The notes beneath the pieces are model-generated. The model was not told where the DNA came from and made no database searches. It saw only the letters and a list, made by a program, of their open reading frames with translations. A DNA stretch of 64,000 bases from Candidatus Roseilinea sp. (GTDB lineage: Bacteria > Chloroflexota > Anaerolineae > J036 > Brachytrichaceae), in contig AP024676.1 in NCBI GenBank assembly GCA_025998955.1, forward strand, positions 3,658,001 to 3,722,000, read 5' to 3'. Below are positions 39,087 through 50,345 of this stretch, one piece after another (the stretch's first letter is position 1; each line of letters opens with the position of its first letter). A program made the translations under genes and the position numbers.

Positions 39087-40256
39087 TCAGGCACGCCGGC
39101 CTGAATCGCACAGCCGGGCGTGTTCGGCGAGGGCGAACCGGTCGGTCATGCCGGCAATGTAATCGCATACGACGCGGCTCAATGGCAGTCGCTCCATCTG
39201 CCGGTGCGCGCCCTCGGACATCATGTGCGGCTCATTCAGGTATGCCTGGAAGAGATCGGTGACGACGCGTTCAGCCTGCTTGGCCATGCTCCGGACACGC
39301 GGGTGGAAGTAAACGCGTTCGTAGAGGAAGTCCTTCAGCTCTCGATTCATCCGTTGCGTCTCAGATGGGTAGCCGACGAGCAGTTCCGGCCAGCGCCGTA
39401 CGTCATTCACGCTGGCCTTGCCGTCGTGCTGTGCCAGCATGGTTGCAATGCGGCGCGAACTCTCCACCAGCAGATCGGTCACGACGAGGTCAATCAGCCT
39501 GCGAATGATGCGATGACGTTTGACGTCGGTGAAGGCAGCGTCGCAGTCCACCTGCGCGGCTTCGCTTGCGCGTCGCCACCAGGAGAGCGTTTTTACATCC
39601 TCCTCGCGCACCAGGCCGGTGCGCAGGGCGTCGTCGAGGTCATGCGCGTTGTAGGCCAGCTCGTCCACGACGGCGGCGATCTGCGCTTCGAGCGTGCCGC
39701 GCAGTTCCGGCCAGTAATCCGGGGGCGCCGTCGAAGGCGAGGCGTCGGTGTTGTGTTTGAGGATGCCTTCTCGAAATTCGTGTGTGAGGTTGAGGCCGGG
39801 GAAGTCGGGATAGCGGCGCTCCAGCTCGGTGATGATGCGAAAGCTCTGGCGATTGTGATCGAAGCCTCCCTGTGCGGATATCAGCGCGTTCAATGCGCGC
39901 TCGCCGGAGTGGCCGAAGGGCGGATGGCCGAGGTCGTGTGCCAGGCAGATGCCCTCGACCAGGTCTTCGTTTGCGCCGAGCGCGCGCGCAATCGTGCGGC
40001 CGATCTGCGCTACTTCCAGGGTGTGTGTGATGCGCGTGCGATAGTAATCGCCTTCGGTGACCACGAATACCTGCGTTTTGCCCTGCAGGCGGCGAAAGGC
40101 GGTCGTGTGCAAAATGCGCTCGCGGTCGCGCTGGAAGGCGGTGCGATAGGGGGCTTCCGGCTCCGGATATTGCCGCCCGCGCGACTCCGCGCTCTTCATG
40201 GCGTAGGGTGCAAGCGTCAATGCCTCGAGGCGCTCGAGTTCTTCGCGCGTTCGCAT
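39087..40256 (-). CDS. dgt: Deoxyguanosinetriphosphate triphosphohydrolase-like HD protein
   Basis: Cleaves dGTP (and perhaps other dNTPs) to the nucleoside and tripolyphosphate, which affects dNTP balance. The 389-residue protein shows YRTAFQRDRERILHTTAFRRLQ, the first metal His in TRITHTLEVAQIGRTIAR, and the HD motif in GICLAHDLGHPPFGHSGE. It has ELAYNAHDLDDALRTG as the later metal-site segment. The size and sequence match the shorter type found in many non-enterobacteria. It lies downstream of dnaK on the same strand, but a strong terminator separates them. Confidence 0.94.
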   Translation of the reverse strand: MRTREELERLEALTLAPYAMKSAESRGRQYPEPEAPYRTAFQRDRERILHTTAFRRLQGKTQVFVVTEGDYYRTRITHTLEVAQIGRTIARALGANEDLVEGICLAHDLGHPPFGHSGERALNALISAQGGFDHNRQSFRIITELERRYPDFPGLNLTHEFREGILKHNTDASPSTAPPDYWPELRGTLEAQIAAVVDELAYNAHDLDDALRTGLVREEDVKTLSWWRRASEAAQVDCDAAFTDVKRHRIIRRLIDLVVTDLLVESSRRIATMLAQHDGKASVNDVRRWPELLVGYPSETQRMNRELKDFLYERVYFHPRVRSMAKQAERVVTDLFQAYLNEPHMMSEGAHRQMERLPLSRVVCDYIAGMTDRFALAEHARLCDSGRRA

Positions 40257-40275
40257 GAGAGGTCAAAACAAAAAA

Positions 40276-40304
40276 CCCTCACAGGGGCGGCGGCCCTGTG
40301 AGGG
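40276..40304 (-). terminator. Intrinsic terminator after dnaK
   Basis: On the minus strand, an 11-bp perfect stem (40294-40304 with 40276-40286, 7-nt loop) is followed by a run of T residues (TTTTTTGTTTT on the transcript strand). It lies 10 bp beyond the dnaK stop codon and is the clearest intrinsic terminator in the window. Confidence 0.92.
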
Positions 40305-40313
40305 TTGCGAGGG

Positions 40314-42200
40314 TCATACCGAGCGGTACTCGCCCTCGACCACTCCTTCGTCGCCCTTGCCATCGCCCGAGGGCTTCGCGCCGCCGGCGCCGGGTTGCGA
40401 CGCGTAGATGCTCTGGCCGATGCGGGACATCGTGGCCTGCAACGATTCGCTGGCCCGCTTGATGCGGTTGATGTCGTCGGTCTTCAGCGCGTCGCGCAGG
40501 TCGTTCATCTTGCCTTCGGCCTCGGCGCGATCGGCACCGCTTACCTTGTCACCCAGGTCGCGCAGCGCCTTCTCGGCCTGATACAGCGCCTGGTCGCCGG
40601 CGTTGCGTGCTTCGGCGAGTTCCTTGCGCTTGGCATCGGCTGCGGCGTTGCGCTGCGCTTCCGCCACCATGCGCTCGATGTCCTGCTTGCTCAGGTTGGT
40701 GCTGGCCGTGATGCTAATGCGCTGCTCGCGACCGGTCGCCTTGTCCTTGGCGCTCACATTCAAGATGCCGTTCGCGTCAATGTCGAAGGTCACCTCGATC
40801 TGCGGCATGCCGCGCGGCGCGGGTGGAATGCCCTCCAGCCGGAACTGGCCGAGCAGCATGTTGTCGGCGGCCATCGGGCGCTCACCCTGGAACACGCGGA
40901 TATCTACTGCGCTTTGGTTGTCCTCAGCCGTGCTGAAGATCTCGCTCTTGCGCACGGGGATCGTGGTGTTGCGCGGGATCAGCACGGTCATCACGCCACC
41001 GAGTGTCTCTACGCCCAGGCTGAGCGGCGTGACGTCGAGCAGCAACACATCCTTCACGTCGCCCGCCAGCACGCCGGCTTGCACTGCGGCGCCCACGGCC
41101 ACGACCTCATCCGGGTTGACGCTCTTGTTCGGCTCTTTGCCGCCGGTCATCTCCTTGACCAGGGCTTGCACCATCGGCATGCGCGTCGCGCCGCCGACGA
41201 GCACCACTTCGTCAATGTCGCTGACCTTGAGGTTGGCGTCCTTCAGCGCTTGCTCGACCGGTCCGCGCAGGCGCTTCACCAGCCCCTCGCTCAGTTGCTC
41301 GAACTTCGCGCGGGTGAGCTTCATCAGCAGGTGCTTCGGGCCGGTCTGGTCGGCGGTGATGTATGGCAGGTTGATCTCGGTCTCCATCATCGAGGACAGC
41401 TCGATCTTGGCTTTCTCCGCCGCCTCCTTCAGCCGCTGCAATGCCTGGCGGTCGCTGCGCAGGTCAATGCCTTGTTCCTTCTTGAACTCGGTGATCATCC
41501 AGTCCATGATCACCGCGTCCCAGTCATCGCCACCCAGGTGCGTATCGCCGCTGGTGGCCTTCACCTCGACGACGCCATCGCCGACTTCGAGGATCGAGAC
41601 GTCGAACGTGCCACCGCCCAGGTCGAAGACGAGGATGGTCTCGTCCTTCTTCTTATCCAGCCCATAGGCCAGTGCGGCGGCCGTCGGCTCGTTGATGATG
41701 CGCAAGACCTCCAGGCCGGCGATCTGGCCGGCGTCCTTCGTCGCCTGGCGCTGTGAGTCGTTGAAGTAGGCCGGCACGGTGATGACGGCCTTGGTGACCG
41801 GCTCGCCCAGATACGCCTCGGCGTCGGCCTTCAGCTTGGCCAATACCATGGCGCTGATCTCCTGCGGCGTATAGGTCTTGTTCGTGTTCGGGATCTTCAC
41901 CTGCGCATCGCCCTTCGGCCCCTGCACCACCTGGTAGGGCACGCGCTTGCGCTCGCCCTCTACCTCATCGAACCGGCGCCCAATGAAACGCTTGATCGAG
42001 AAAATCGTATTCTCGGGATTCACCACGGCTTGGCGCTTGGCAGCTTGGCCGACGAGTCGCTCGCCGTCCTTCTTGAAGGCGACGACCGACGGCACGAGAT
42101 TGCCGCCTTCTGCCGTGGGAATCACGGTCGGGCTGCCACCTTCCAGCACTGCCACCACGCTGTTCGTGGTGCCTAGGTCAATGCCAACGATTTTTGCCAT
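40314..42200 (-). CDS. dnaK: Chaperone protein DnaK (Hsp70)
   Basis: ATP-driven chaperone. From the ATG at 42200 ([14 protein letters not shown]) it has 628 residues. The phosphate loops and ATPase features are intact ([34 protein letters not shown]), and the substrate-binding domain follows with [20 protein letters not shown]. The C-terminus is a Gly/Asp-rich tail ending [10 protein letters not shown]. The GGAGG ribosome site supports this start over a slightly longer frame. grpE and dnaJ are not adjacent and no CIRCE element was seen, so it is a stand-alone copy. Confidence 0.98.
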   Translation of the reverse strand: MAKIVGIDLGTTNSVVAVLEGGSPTVIPTAEGGNLVPSVVAFKKDGERLVGQAAKRQAVVNPENTIFSIKRFIGRRFDEVEGERKRVPYQVVQGPKGDAQVKIPNTNKTYTPQEISAMVLAKLKADAEAYLGEPVTKAVITVPAYFNDSQRQATKDAGQIAGLEVLRIINEPTAAALAYGLDKKKDETILVFDLGGGTFDVSILEVGDGVVEVKATSGDTHLGGDDWDAVIMDWMITEFKKEQGIDLRSDRQALQRLKEAAEKAKIELSSMMETEINLPYITADQTGPKHLLMKLTRAKFEQLSEGLVKRLRGPVEQALKDANLKVSDIDEVVLVGGATRMPMVQALVKEMTGGKEPNKSVNPDEVVAVGAAVQAGVLAGDVKDVLLLDVTPLSLGVETLGGVMTVLIPRNTTIPVRKSEIFSTAEDNQSAVDIRVFQGERPMAADNMLLGQFRLEGIPPAPRGMPQIEVTFDIDANGILNVSAKDKATGREQRISITASTNLSKQDIERMVAEAQRNAAADAKRKELAEARNAGDQALYQAEKALRDLGDKVSGADRAEAEGKMNDLRDALKTDDINRIKRASESLQATMSRIGQSIYASQPGAGGAKPSGDGKGDEGVVEGEYRSV

Positions 42201-42361
42201 TTTGCTTTCCTCCACACATGCACTTACGCGATGATTGCGCGAACGTTGACTCAGTTTGAGACGCCATCAACCCTACGCCTAAGGCATTAGAGATATAACG
42301 GCATCACGTTAGTGTTGTGTTAGCGGGCAGGGCGGGTGCTGTGACACGGTCCCCCGGTCGC

Positions 42362-43120
<759 letters not shown>

Positions 43121-43139
43121 GGGTCACTGGCCTTGTATC

Positions 43140-43226
43140 TCATGTCCTGCGTCGTGCGTTTTGCGTCCTTTGTGCCGCAGAAGTCAAGACGAAAAACGCA
43201 AGTCGGAGGACGCATGACGCGACACA
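43140..43226. repeat. Two-armed 7-nt-unit repeat between aapM and aapP
   Basis: Units related to TGCGTCC, TGCGTTT and TCGTGCG on the left face the complementary GGACGCA and GACGAAA units on the right, with about 20 nt between. The element is a long imperfect hairpin of the same plan as those in metH but with a GC-rich unit. It occupies the whole intergenic gap and would be transcribed with the operon. Confidence 0.75.
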
Positions 43227-43238
43227 CCACGCGCTGCT

Positions 43239-44453
43239 TCACCTTCCCGTATTCAATCGCGCCTCCAGGCGTTGGCTGAAGGCGGACATCAGATAGCAGA
43301 ACACGCCGTACACCAGTGCGACGAATAGATAAACCTCGGCCTGCAAGCCCAAAAAATCCGGCTGGGCCAACACCGCCTTGGCGATGCCCATCAGGTCGAG
43401 TAGCCCGACGATGACCACCAGCGAGGTGTCTTTGAACAGCGCGATGAACTGGCCGACCAGGATCGGGATGACTGCCTTGAGCGCCTGCGGCAGGATGATC
43501 AGCAGCATCATCTTCCACGTGTTCAGGCCGAGCGCGCGCGCCGCCTCGTATTGGCCGCGTGGGATGGCCTGCAGGCCGCCGCGCACGTTCTCGGCCAAGT
43601 AGGCCGCGCTAAATAGGACGATGCCGGCCATCGCCCGCACTACGCGGTCAATCGTCACGCCGGGCAGGAAGAGCGGCAGCATGAGCTGCGCCATGAATAG
43701 CACGGTGATGAGCGGCACGCCGCGGATCACCTCGATGTAGATCACGCACAGCGTCCGCACGATCGGCAGGCTGGATTGCCGGCCCAGCGCCAGCAACACG
43801 CCCAACGGGAAGGAGAACACGATGCCCACCACGGTCAGCAGCAAGGTGAGCAACAATCCGCCCCACAGGTTGGTGGGCACCAGCGGCAAGAGGCTGTCCG
43901 CGCTGCCGAAGCCGCTGATCAACAGGATGACGAGCGGGAAATAGATCACCCATCCGATGATGCCGATGCGCTGCAGTCGTGCGCCGCGCCAGCGACTGAG
44001 CGCGAAGCCGATCGCACCGGCAACGCCGGCGATGAGCAACGCGATGCGTGCTTCGCCCTGCGCGAGAATGGCCAAGATGAACGGCAAAGCGCCGAAGGTG
44101 ATCGCGCCGGCGCGCTGGTGGCGTCCCCAGATGCCCCACGACAGCCCGATCAACAACGCCAGCAACACCACGCAGGCCCAGGCGCGCCAGGTGGCGGCCG
44201 TTGGGTATTGCCCCACCATGAACAGCTGCAAGTTGGCCGTGATCACTTCCCAGCGCGCCTGCGTCAACGCCCATTCCAACACGTTGCGCAGCAGCACGAT
44301 GACGAGGACGCCGAAGATCACCGTGAGCAGCGTGTTGTACCAGGTGCTGAACAGGTTCTTGCGCAGCCAGCCCAGCACGGTGTAACGCTCCGTCGGGGGC
44401 GGCAGCACTTCGGCGCGTGAGGGAAGCGAAGAGGTGCTCGCGCTCATCGTCAT
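43239..44453 (-). CDS. aapM: Amino acid ABC transporter permease (AapM-like)
   Basis: Second permease of the operon, about 404 residues from the ATG at 44453, which overlaps the aapQ stop (ATGA). It has a longer N-terminal region with several helices than single-permease importers, as AapM has. The C-terminal HisM-like core includes the EAA loop GQYEAARALGLNTWKMMLLIILPQALK. It forms a heteromeric channel with the aapQ product. The open frame continues upstream inside aapQ but in the wrong phase for that gene, so the longer start is rejected. Confidence 0.92.
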   Translation of the reverse strand: MTMSASTSSLPSRAEVLPPPTERYTVLGWLRKNLFSTWYNTLLTVIFGVLVIVLLRNVLEWALTQARWEVITANLQLFMVGQYPTAATWRAWACVVLLALLIGLSWGIWGRHQRAGAITFGALPFILAILAQGEARIALLIAGVAGAIGFALSRWRGARLQRIGIIGWVIYFPLVILLISGFGSADSLLPLVPTNLWGGLLLTLLLTVVGIVFSFPLGVLLALGRQSSLPIVRTLCVIYIEVIRGVPLITVLFMAQLMLPLFLPGVTIDRVVRAMAGIVLFSAAYLAENVRGGLQAIPRGQYEAARALGLNTWKMMLLIILPQALKAVIPILVGQFIALFKDTSLVVIVGLLDLMGIAKAVLAQPDFLGLQAEVYLFVALVYGVFCYLMSAFSQRLEARLNTGR

Positions 44454-45670
44454 CGCTCGACCAACCGCACGCGGCGGTTGTACCAGTTCATCAGCAGCGA
44501 GGTGAACAGGCTCACCGACAGATACACGCCCATGACGACGCCAATCATCTCCACCGCCCGGCCGGTCTGGTTGATGATGGTGCCCGATACGGCGAACAGG
44601 TCTGGATAGCCGATGGCCACGGCCAGCGATGAGTTCTTGGTGAGGTTGAGATACTGGCTGGTGAGTGGCGGGATGATCACCCGCAGGGCTTGAGGGAACA
44701 CCACTAGTTGCAGCGTGCGCCGGCCGTTCAACCCCAGCGCGCGCGCGGCCTCCACCTGTCCCTTCGGCACCGCCTGAATGCCGGCACGCACGACTTCGCC
44801 GATGAATGCCGAGGTGTAGACCACCAAGCCGATCAACAGCGCCATGAATTCCGGCGTCAACACCAACCCGCCGCGGAAGTTGAAGGCTGCGATCTCCGGC
44901 GTGGTGATCGTCAGCGGCGGCTGCGGCAGGACGAACCAACCGATCACCGTCGTCGCCGCGAACGTGAGCAGCGCCGGCAGCGCAATCGGCTTGGGCCGGC
45001 CGCTGCGCTCTTGCCAGATGCGCAGCCCGGTTGCCGTCAGAACGGCCAATCCTACCGCCGCGATGAGGATGTATAGATATACCGGCCAGGTCTCGGTGGG
45101 TTCACCCCAGGGCATGGCCACGCCGCGGTTGCTCAGGTAGATCGGCCCCAGGCTGATGGCCTGGCGCGCGCGCGGCAGCTTCAGGAAGAAAGCGGTGTAG
45201 ATGAAGATGAGCAGCACCAGCAGCGGCACGTTGCGCATCAGCTCGATGAACAGCCAGGCCAGCCGGTTGACCAGCCAGTTGCTGGATAGGCGAGCGATGC
45301 CGACGATGATGCCGAGGATCGTCGCCAGGACGATGCCCAGCACGCTGACGAGCAGCGTATTGAGCAAGCCGACCAGTAACGCGCGGGCGAACGTGTCACT
45401 GTTGGTATAGCGGATGAGCGACTCGCCGATGTCGAAGCCGGCGGCGTTCTCGAGGAAGCCAAAGCCCAGCATGATGCCCTGCCGCTGCAGCGAGGTAGCC
45501 ATGTTTTGCACCAGGACGAAGGCCAGGCCGGCGACGATGGACAAAACGATGAGCTGCGCGGCGAGCTGGATGAAGCGGTCGTCGCGCCAGAACGCGCGGT
45601 TCATCCGCGGCGGCGAATCGGGCGGCGGGAGCGGAACGTTCGCCATGCTTTGGGGCGAAGTTATAGCCAC
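44450..45670 (-). CDS. aapQ: Amino acid ABC transporter permease (AapQ-like)
   Basis: First permease of the operon, 406 residues. It has a first membrane helix about 35-60, a long extra region (about 180-260) with additional helices, and a C-terminal core with the EAA loop GQVEAARALGLNGRRTLQLVVFPQAL, EFMALLIGLVVYTSAFIGEVVRAGI and NSSLAVAIGYPDLFAV. The pattern fits AapQ of AapJQMP-type systems for broad L-amino acids. An in-frame ATG at 45646 (MANVPLPPP) is an alternative start. No binding protein (AapJ) lies upstream, where metY diverges. Confidence 0.92.
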   Translation of the reverse strand: MAITSPQSMANVPLPPPDSPPRMNRAFWRDDRFIQLAAQLIVLSIVAGLAFVLVQNMATSLQRQGIMLGFGFLENAAGFDIGESLIRYTNSDTFARALLVGLLNTLLVSVLGIVLATILGIIVGIARLSSNWLVNRLAWLFIELMRNVPLLVLLIFIYTAFFLKLPRARQAISLGPIYLSNRGVAMPWGEPTETWPVYLYILIAAVGLAVLTATGLRIWQERSGRPKPIALPALLTFAATTVIGWFVLPQPPLTITTPEIAAFNFRGGLVLTPEFMALLIGLVVYTSAFIGEVVRAGIQAVPKGQVEAARALGLNGRRTLQLVVFPQALRVIIPPLTSQYLNLTKNSSLAVAIGYPDLFAVSGTIINQTGRAVEMIGVVMGVYLSVSLFTSLLMNWYNRRVRLVER

Positions 45671-47283
<1,613 letters not shown>

Positions 47284-47284
47284 T

Positions 47285-47767
47285 ATGGCTCAACTGATCC
47301 AGACGCCCGGCGAAGCGTTCGGTCTATTGCAGCGCTATCGGCATATCGCGATGGTCGGGCTGAGCGGCAACCCTTTCCGCCCCAGCCACTTCGCCGCCGT
47401 GTATATGCTGGCCGAAGGCTATGAGGTCATTCCGGTCAACCCGCGCGAGCGCGAGATCCTGGGGCGCACGTGTTATCCATCGCTGGTCGAGGCGGCCAAA
47501 GCGCACACCATCGAGATCGTGGACATCTTTCGCAACCCGAAGGACGTTCCGCCCATCGTCGAGGAAGCCATCGCCATCGGCGCGAAAGTGGTGTGGATGC
47601 AGCTCGGCATCATCAACGAGGCAGCGGCGCAGCGCGCGATCGAAGCCGGCTTAGACGTGGTGATGAATCGCTGCGTCAAGCTGGAGCATGCGCGCTTCCG
47701 TGGTGGCCAGAACCTGATCGGCCTGAACACCGGTGTGATCAGTGCGAAACGGCTGCGGCTGGGTTGA
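47285..47767 (+). CDS. CoA-binding domain protein (YccU-like)
   Basis: From the ATG at 47285 (MAQLIQTPGEAFG) the protein has 160 residues and covers one Rossmann-like CoA-binding domain, with AMVGLSGNPFRPSHFAAVYM and EVIPVNPREREILGRTCYPSL. WMQLGIINEAAAQRAIEAG is the typical C-terminal block. Homologues bind CoA or related ligands, but their reaction is unknown. The start falls 1 bp after the metY stop, which suggests a link to sulfur amino acid metabolism. That association is common for this family but not proven. Confidence 0.88.
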   Translation: MAQLIQTPGEAFGLLQRYRHIAMVGLSGNPFRPSHFAAVYMLAEGYEVIPVNPREREILGRTCYPSLVEAAKAHTIEIVDIFRNPKDVPPIVEEAIAIGAKVVWMQLGIINEAAAQRAIEAGLDVVMNRCVKLEHARFRGGQNLIGLNTGVISAKRLRLG

Positions 47768-47857
47768 CCGGCGACATCTCTCGTCGGAACGGCTAGGCCG
47801 GTATGCCCAACCTTGCGTGGTTCAGGTGTGATGGGGGCAGCCGCGTAGGTCTCGCCG

Positions 47858-50095
47858 CTATGCTTCCGTTGGCGCCTGTGCCTCTTCGGGCGTCTGTTCT
47901 TCGAGCTGCTCCGGCGGCGCTTCGCTCGCACCGTTCGATGGCGACGCCGGCGCCTCGGCTGCGGCGCCGCTCCTTGCGCTGAACGCCGCGATCAACTCGC
48001 GCCAGCGCTCGTCGAGGCCGTCGTCGGTGACGCCGTAGAACACCACGACTTTGCCACTGGCGTCGCGAATCGCTAGGTCGGAGCGCATCTTGCCGGCGCG
48101 CATCTCCCGCGTGAGCACTGCGCGGTCGCCCTGCCATTCGATCTCCTCCGGCCCGCTGGGATGATCGGCAAACTGGGTGATGGCATAGTGCCACAGATCG
48201 CGCGCGCTCTTCATCGTCACATTGCGGATGACCGAGTTGTTGCGCAGGTCGCGCACCGTGAAGTAGACCACGCCGCTGCGCTCCTCCATGGACAGCACTT
48301 GCACACCGGTCTTCGGCGTGCCGGGGAGGGCCGAGGCACCGTTCTCTGCCGGAAGCGATTGTGCCGCGATCGTCACGGTCGCCGGCTCAGCCGGCCGCGG
48401 TTTATCTTGGCGCTCGCGCCGGACCGATTGCTGTTGTGGTTGCGGTTTGGCGGGCGGCTGGGTCTGCTGCGGCGGGCGCTGTTTTTGCTGGGGTTGCTGC
48501 TGAGGCTTGCGTTGCTCGTGTGGGCGTCGTTCCGGTTGCGGTTGGGGCGGCCGCTGCGGACGACGTTCGGCGTGCTGGGGCTGAGCAGGTGGGCGTTGCT
48601 CCTGAGGCTGCGGCTTTTCGTAGCCTCGCCGCGCGATCGCCACGATCTCGTCGCGCGTCGCGGGACGGCTCTCCGCATCCGACCGCACGAAGAAGCGATC
48701 GCCGTCCAGCACATAGGGCGCATCTTCCCCGCACGGCACCCGGATGTGCAGCACATCGGCGCCGTCGAGCACACGAACCTGCACCGGGGCCAAGAGTCGC
48801 GGGGCGATGCGCTTTTCCATCTCGAGCGATAACTTTTGCACCAGGTCGTGCGCATCGGAGACGCCGGGTGCTTTCTTGCCGGGCTTCGCGTCGCAGCCGA
48901 TGAAGACGTTGCCCCCTTCGCCGTTGGCCATGGCGCAGATGTCGCGCAGCACCGCCTCGAACCGGTCGCCGCGCTTGGGCAAGGCCACGTGAAAGGCGAC
49001 CGACGCACTCGGGCCGCCCTCGCGTGCTTTTATCAGCGCATCCTCGGGCAGGTCCAACACATCGAAGACCGGCCGCACGCGACCGAAGTCTTGGCTGAGG
49101 AACACGTTGCGCAGCGCCTCGAAGCTGACTTCGTCGAGCTGGATCTCCGTAGCCCGTTCGCCCACGCCCAGCCGCTTCGCGTTCTCCTTCGAGACGGTCA
49201 GCCGGTGGGCGTCGCTGCCTTGGATGGCGAACATGCGGCGGGGGTATTCGGGCTTGATGCCGGTGAACAGGTGTGCGCTCGAGTAGCGCCCTCGGTCGAG
49301 GTCGGTGAACTCGATGGCGTGTAGGTGCGGGTCTTGCGTGAAGGCGATGCGCGTTTGGCCGCCCAGGTTGAGCCCGCGCATGGCGACGCCGTTCGACGAA
49401 TTGGCGTGCGCTGCGATGGCAATGCCGCCGGCTTCGTCAATCGCCTCGTAGGCCTGCAGCACGTCGCTGGTGGCGCCGGCTTCGGTCAAGCCCTTGTCCA
49501 GCGCATGGCCTGGCACGCGTAGGTCCATCAGCACGCGCTCGATGTCGCGCAATGGCTTATCCGGCGAGAAGATGCCGAGGATGTGAAACCCAAACGTCGC
49601 CGTGAATTCGAATCCCGGCAACACCAGGATCTTCTTCAGCAAGCGGCGATACTCGTTCAGGCGCGCCAGCTCATCGGGGCGGATGCGGTCGAGCTTCTCG
49701 AGATATTCGAGGTGCTCGATCTCGTTCATCATGTTGCGGTAGCCGTTCACCGTGTTGTGGTCGGTGAAGGCGATGATGCTGAGGCCGCGCCGCTCGGCTT
49801 GCTTCAGGATGTCGAGGTAGGTCTTGTTCGGCTCTTCGTAGTCGTGCGAGGCCGGCGTGTGGATGTGCAGGTCAACGCGCTTCCACGAGCCATCGGATGG
49901 CGATGTGGGCGATCCAGGCTTTGCCTCGGATGTGCTTGCAGCAGCTTGATTCGTGCGGTTGTTTCGGCGCGATGATGAACTTCGCGTGGATTTGGCTTTC
50001 GACTTCTCGGATCGAGCGTGTGTCGTTTCGGTCGTCTCGTCGTTTTGCAATTTATCCGACGCTACGGTGGTGGCTTCTTTCTTCTTTCTGGCCAT
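47858..50095 (-). CDS. PHP-domain phosphoesterase fused to an AlbA_2/Schlafen-type domain
   Basis: The 745-residue protein from MARKKKEATT has four parts. The basic low-complexity N-terminus (about 1-70, Ser/Lys/Arg/Thr-rich) is probably disordered. The PHP domain (about 72-330) keeps its metal motifs: DLHIHTPASHD, FTDHNTVNGY, AHANSSNG and GSDAHRL. An AlbA_2 (Schlafen-type) domain (about 360-505) has FHVALPKRGDRFEAVLRDIC, then ANGEGGNVFIG, cut by DGDRFFVRSDAESRPA. A Gln/Pro/Arg-rich linker (about 510-585) leads to a C-terminal domain (about 600-715, RDLRNNSVIRNVTMKSARDLW) of unknown fold. The combination suggests a nucleic-acid-linked phosphoesterase. The target is unknown. Confidence 0.85.
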   Translation of the reverse strand: MARKKKEATTVASDKLQNDETTETTHARSEKSKAKSTRSSSSRRNNRTNQAAASTSEAKPGSPTSPSDGSWKRVDLHIHTPASHDYEEPNKTYLDILKQAERRGLSIIAFTDHNTVNGYRNMMNEIEHLEYLEKLDRIRPDELARLNEYRRLLKKILVLPGFEFTATFGFHILGIFSPDKPLRDIERVLMDLRVPGHALDKGLTEAGATSDVLQAYEAIDEAGGIAIAAHANSSNGVAMRGLNLGGQTRIAFTQDPHLHAIEFTDLDRGRYSSAHLFTGIKPEYPRRMFAIQGSDAHRLTVSKENAKRLGVGERATEIQLDEVSFEALRNVFLSQDFGRVRPVFDVLDLPEDALIKAREGGPSASVAFHVALPKRGDRFEAVLRDICAMANGEGGNVFIGCDAKPGKKAPGVSDAHDLVQKLSLEMEKRIAPRLLAPVQVRVLDGADVLHIRVPCGEDAPYVLDGDRFFVRSDAESRPATRDEIVAIARRGYEKPQPQEQRPPAQPQHAERRPQRPPQPQPERRPHEQRKPQQQPQQKQRPPQQTQPPAKPQPQQQSVRRERQDKPRPAEPATVTIAAQSLPAENGASALPGTPKTGVQVLSMEERSGVVYFTVRDLRNNSVIRNVTMKSARDLWHYAITQFADHPSGPEEIEWQGDRAVLTREMRAGKMRSDLAIRDASGKVVVFYGVTDDGLDERWRELIAAFSARSGAAAEAPASPSNGASEAPPEQLEEQTPEEAQAPTEA

Positions 50096-50345
50096 ACAAA
50101 GCAATCACAATATGCAACTCGAAATGCAGGCGCCGACACAATTCAGAGGGAACGCAGCCCAAAATCAAAATTCGCCGGTGCGCCTAAAATCTTCTACACC
50201 CACATTTGACCTCAGCCAGATGAGCAACTGCTGAGTGAGCGCGAGTGCTCTTCACGCGCATTATACATATCGCTTGTATCCTATCCGCCGACCCAGACGG
50301 ACCGGACGCTAACGCGCGGCCGGCATACGAAGCACAGGAGGACGC
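50096..50345 (+). promoter_or_regulatory. AT-rich promoter region of pyk
   Basis: No supported gene in this 250-bp stretch. TTATACAT-like sequence at about 50261-50268 and a TATCCT at about 50276 are candidate -10 elements for pyk, whose start has a strong ribosome site (AGGAGG). The minus-strand PHP gene also starts here. Confidence 0.4.

Noticed and set aside
40305-41756. Plus-strand open frame of 483 codons opposite dnaK
   Set aside because: dnaK is unmistakable on the other strand, and this frame is a compositional shadow without motifs.
42201-42361. CIRCE (HrcA) element upstream of dnaK
   Set aside because: No TTAGCACTC-N9-GAGTGCTAA-like inverted repeat was found. Only a weak TTATAT -10 candidate on the minus strand is present.
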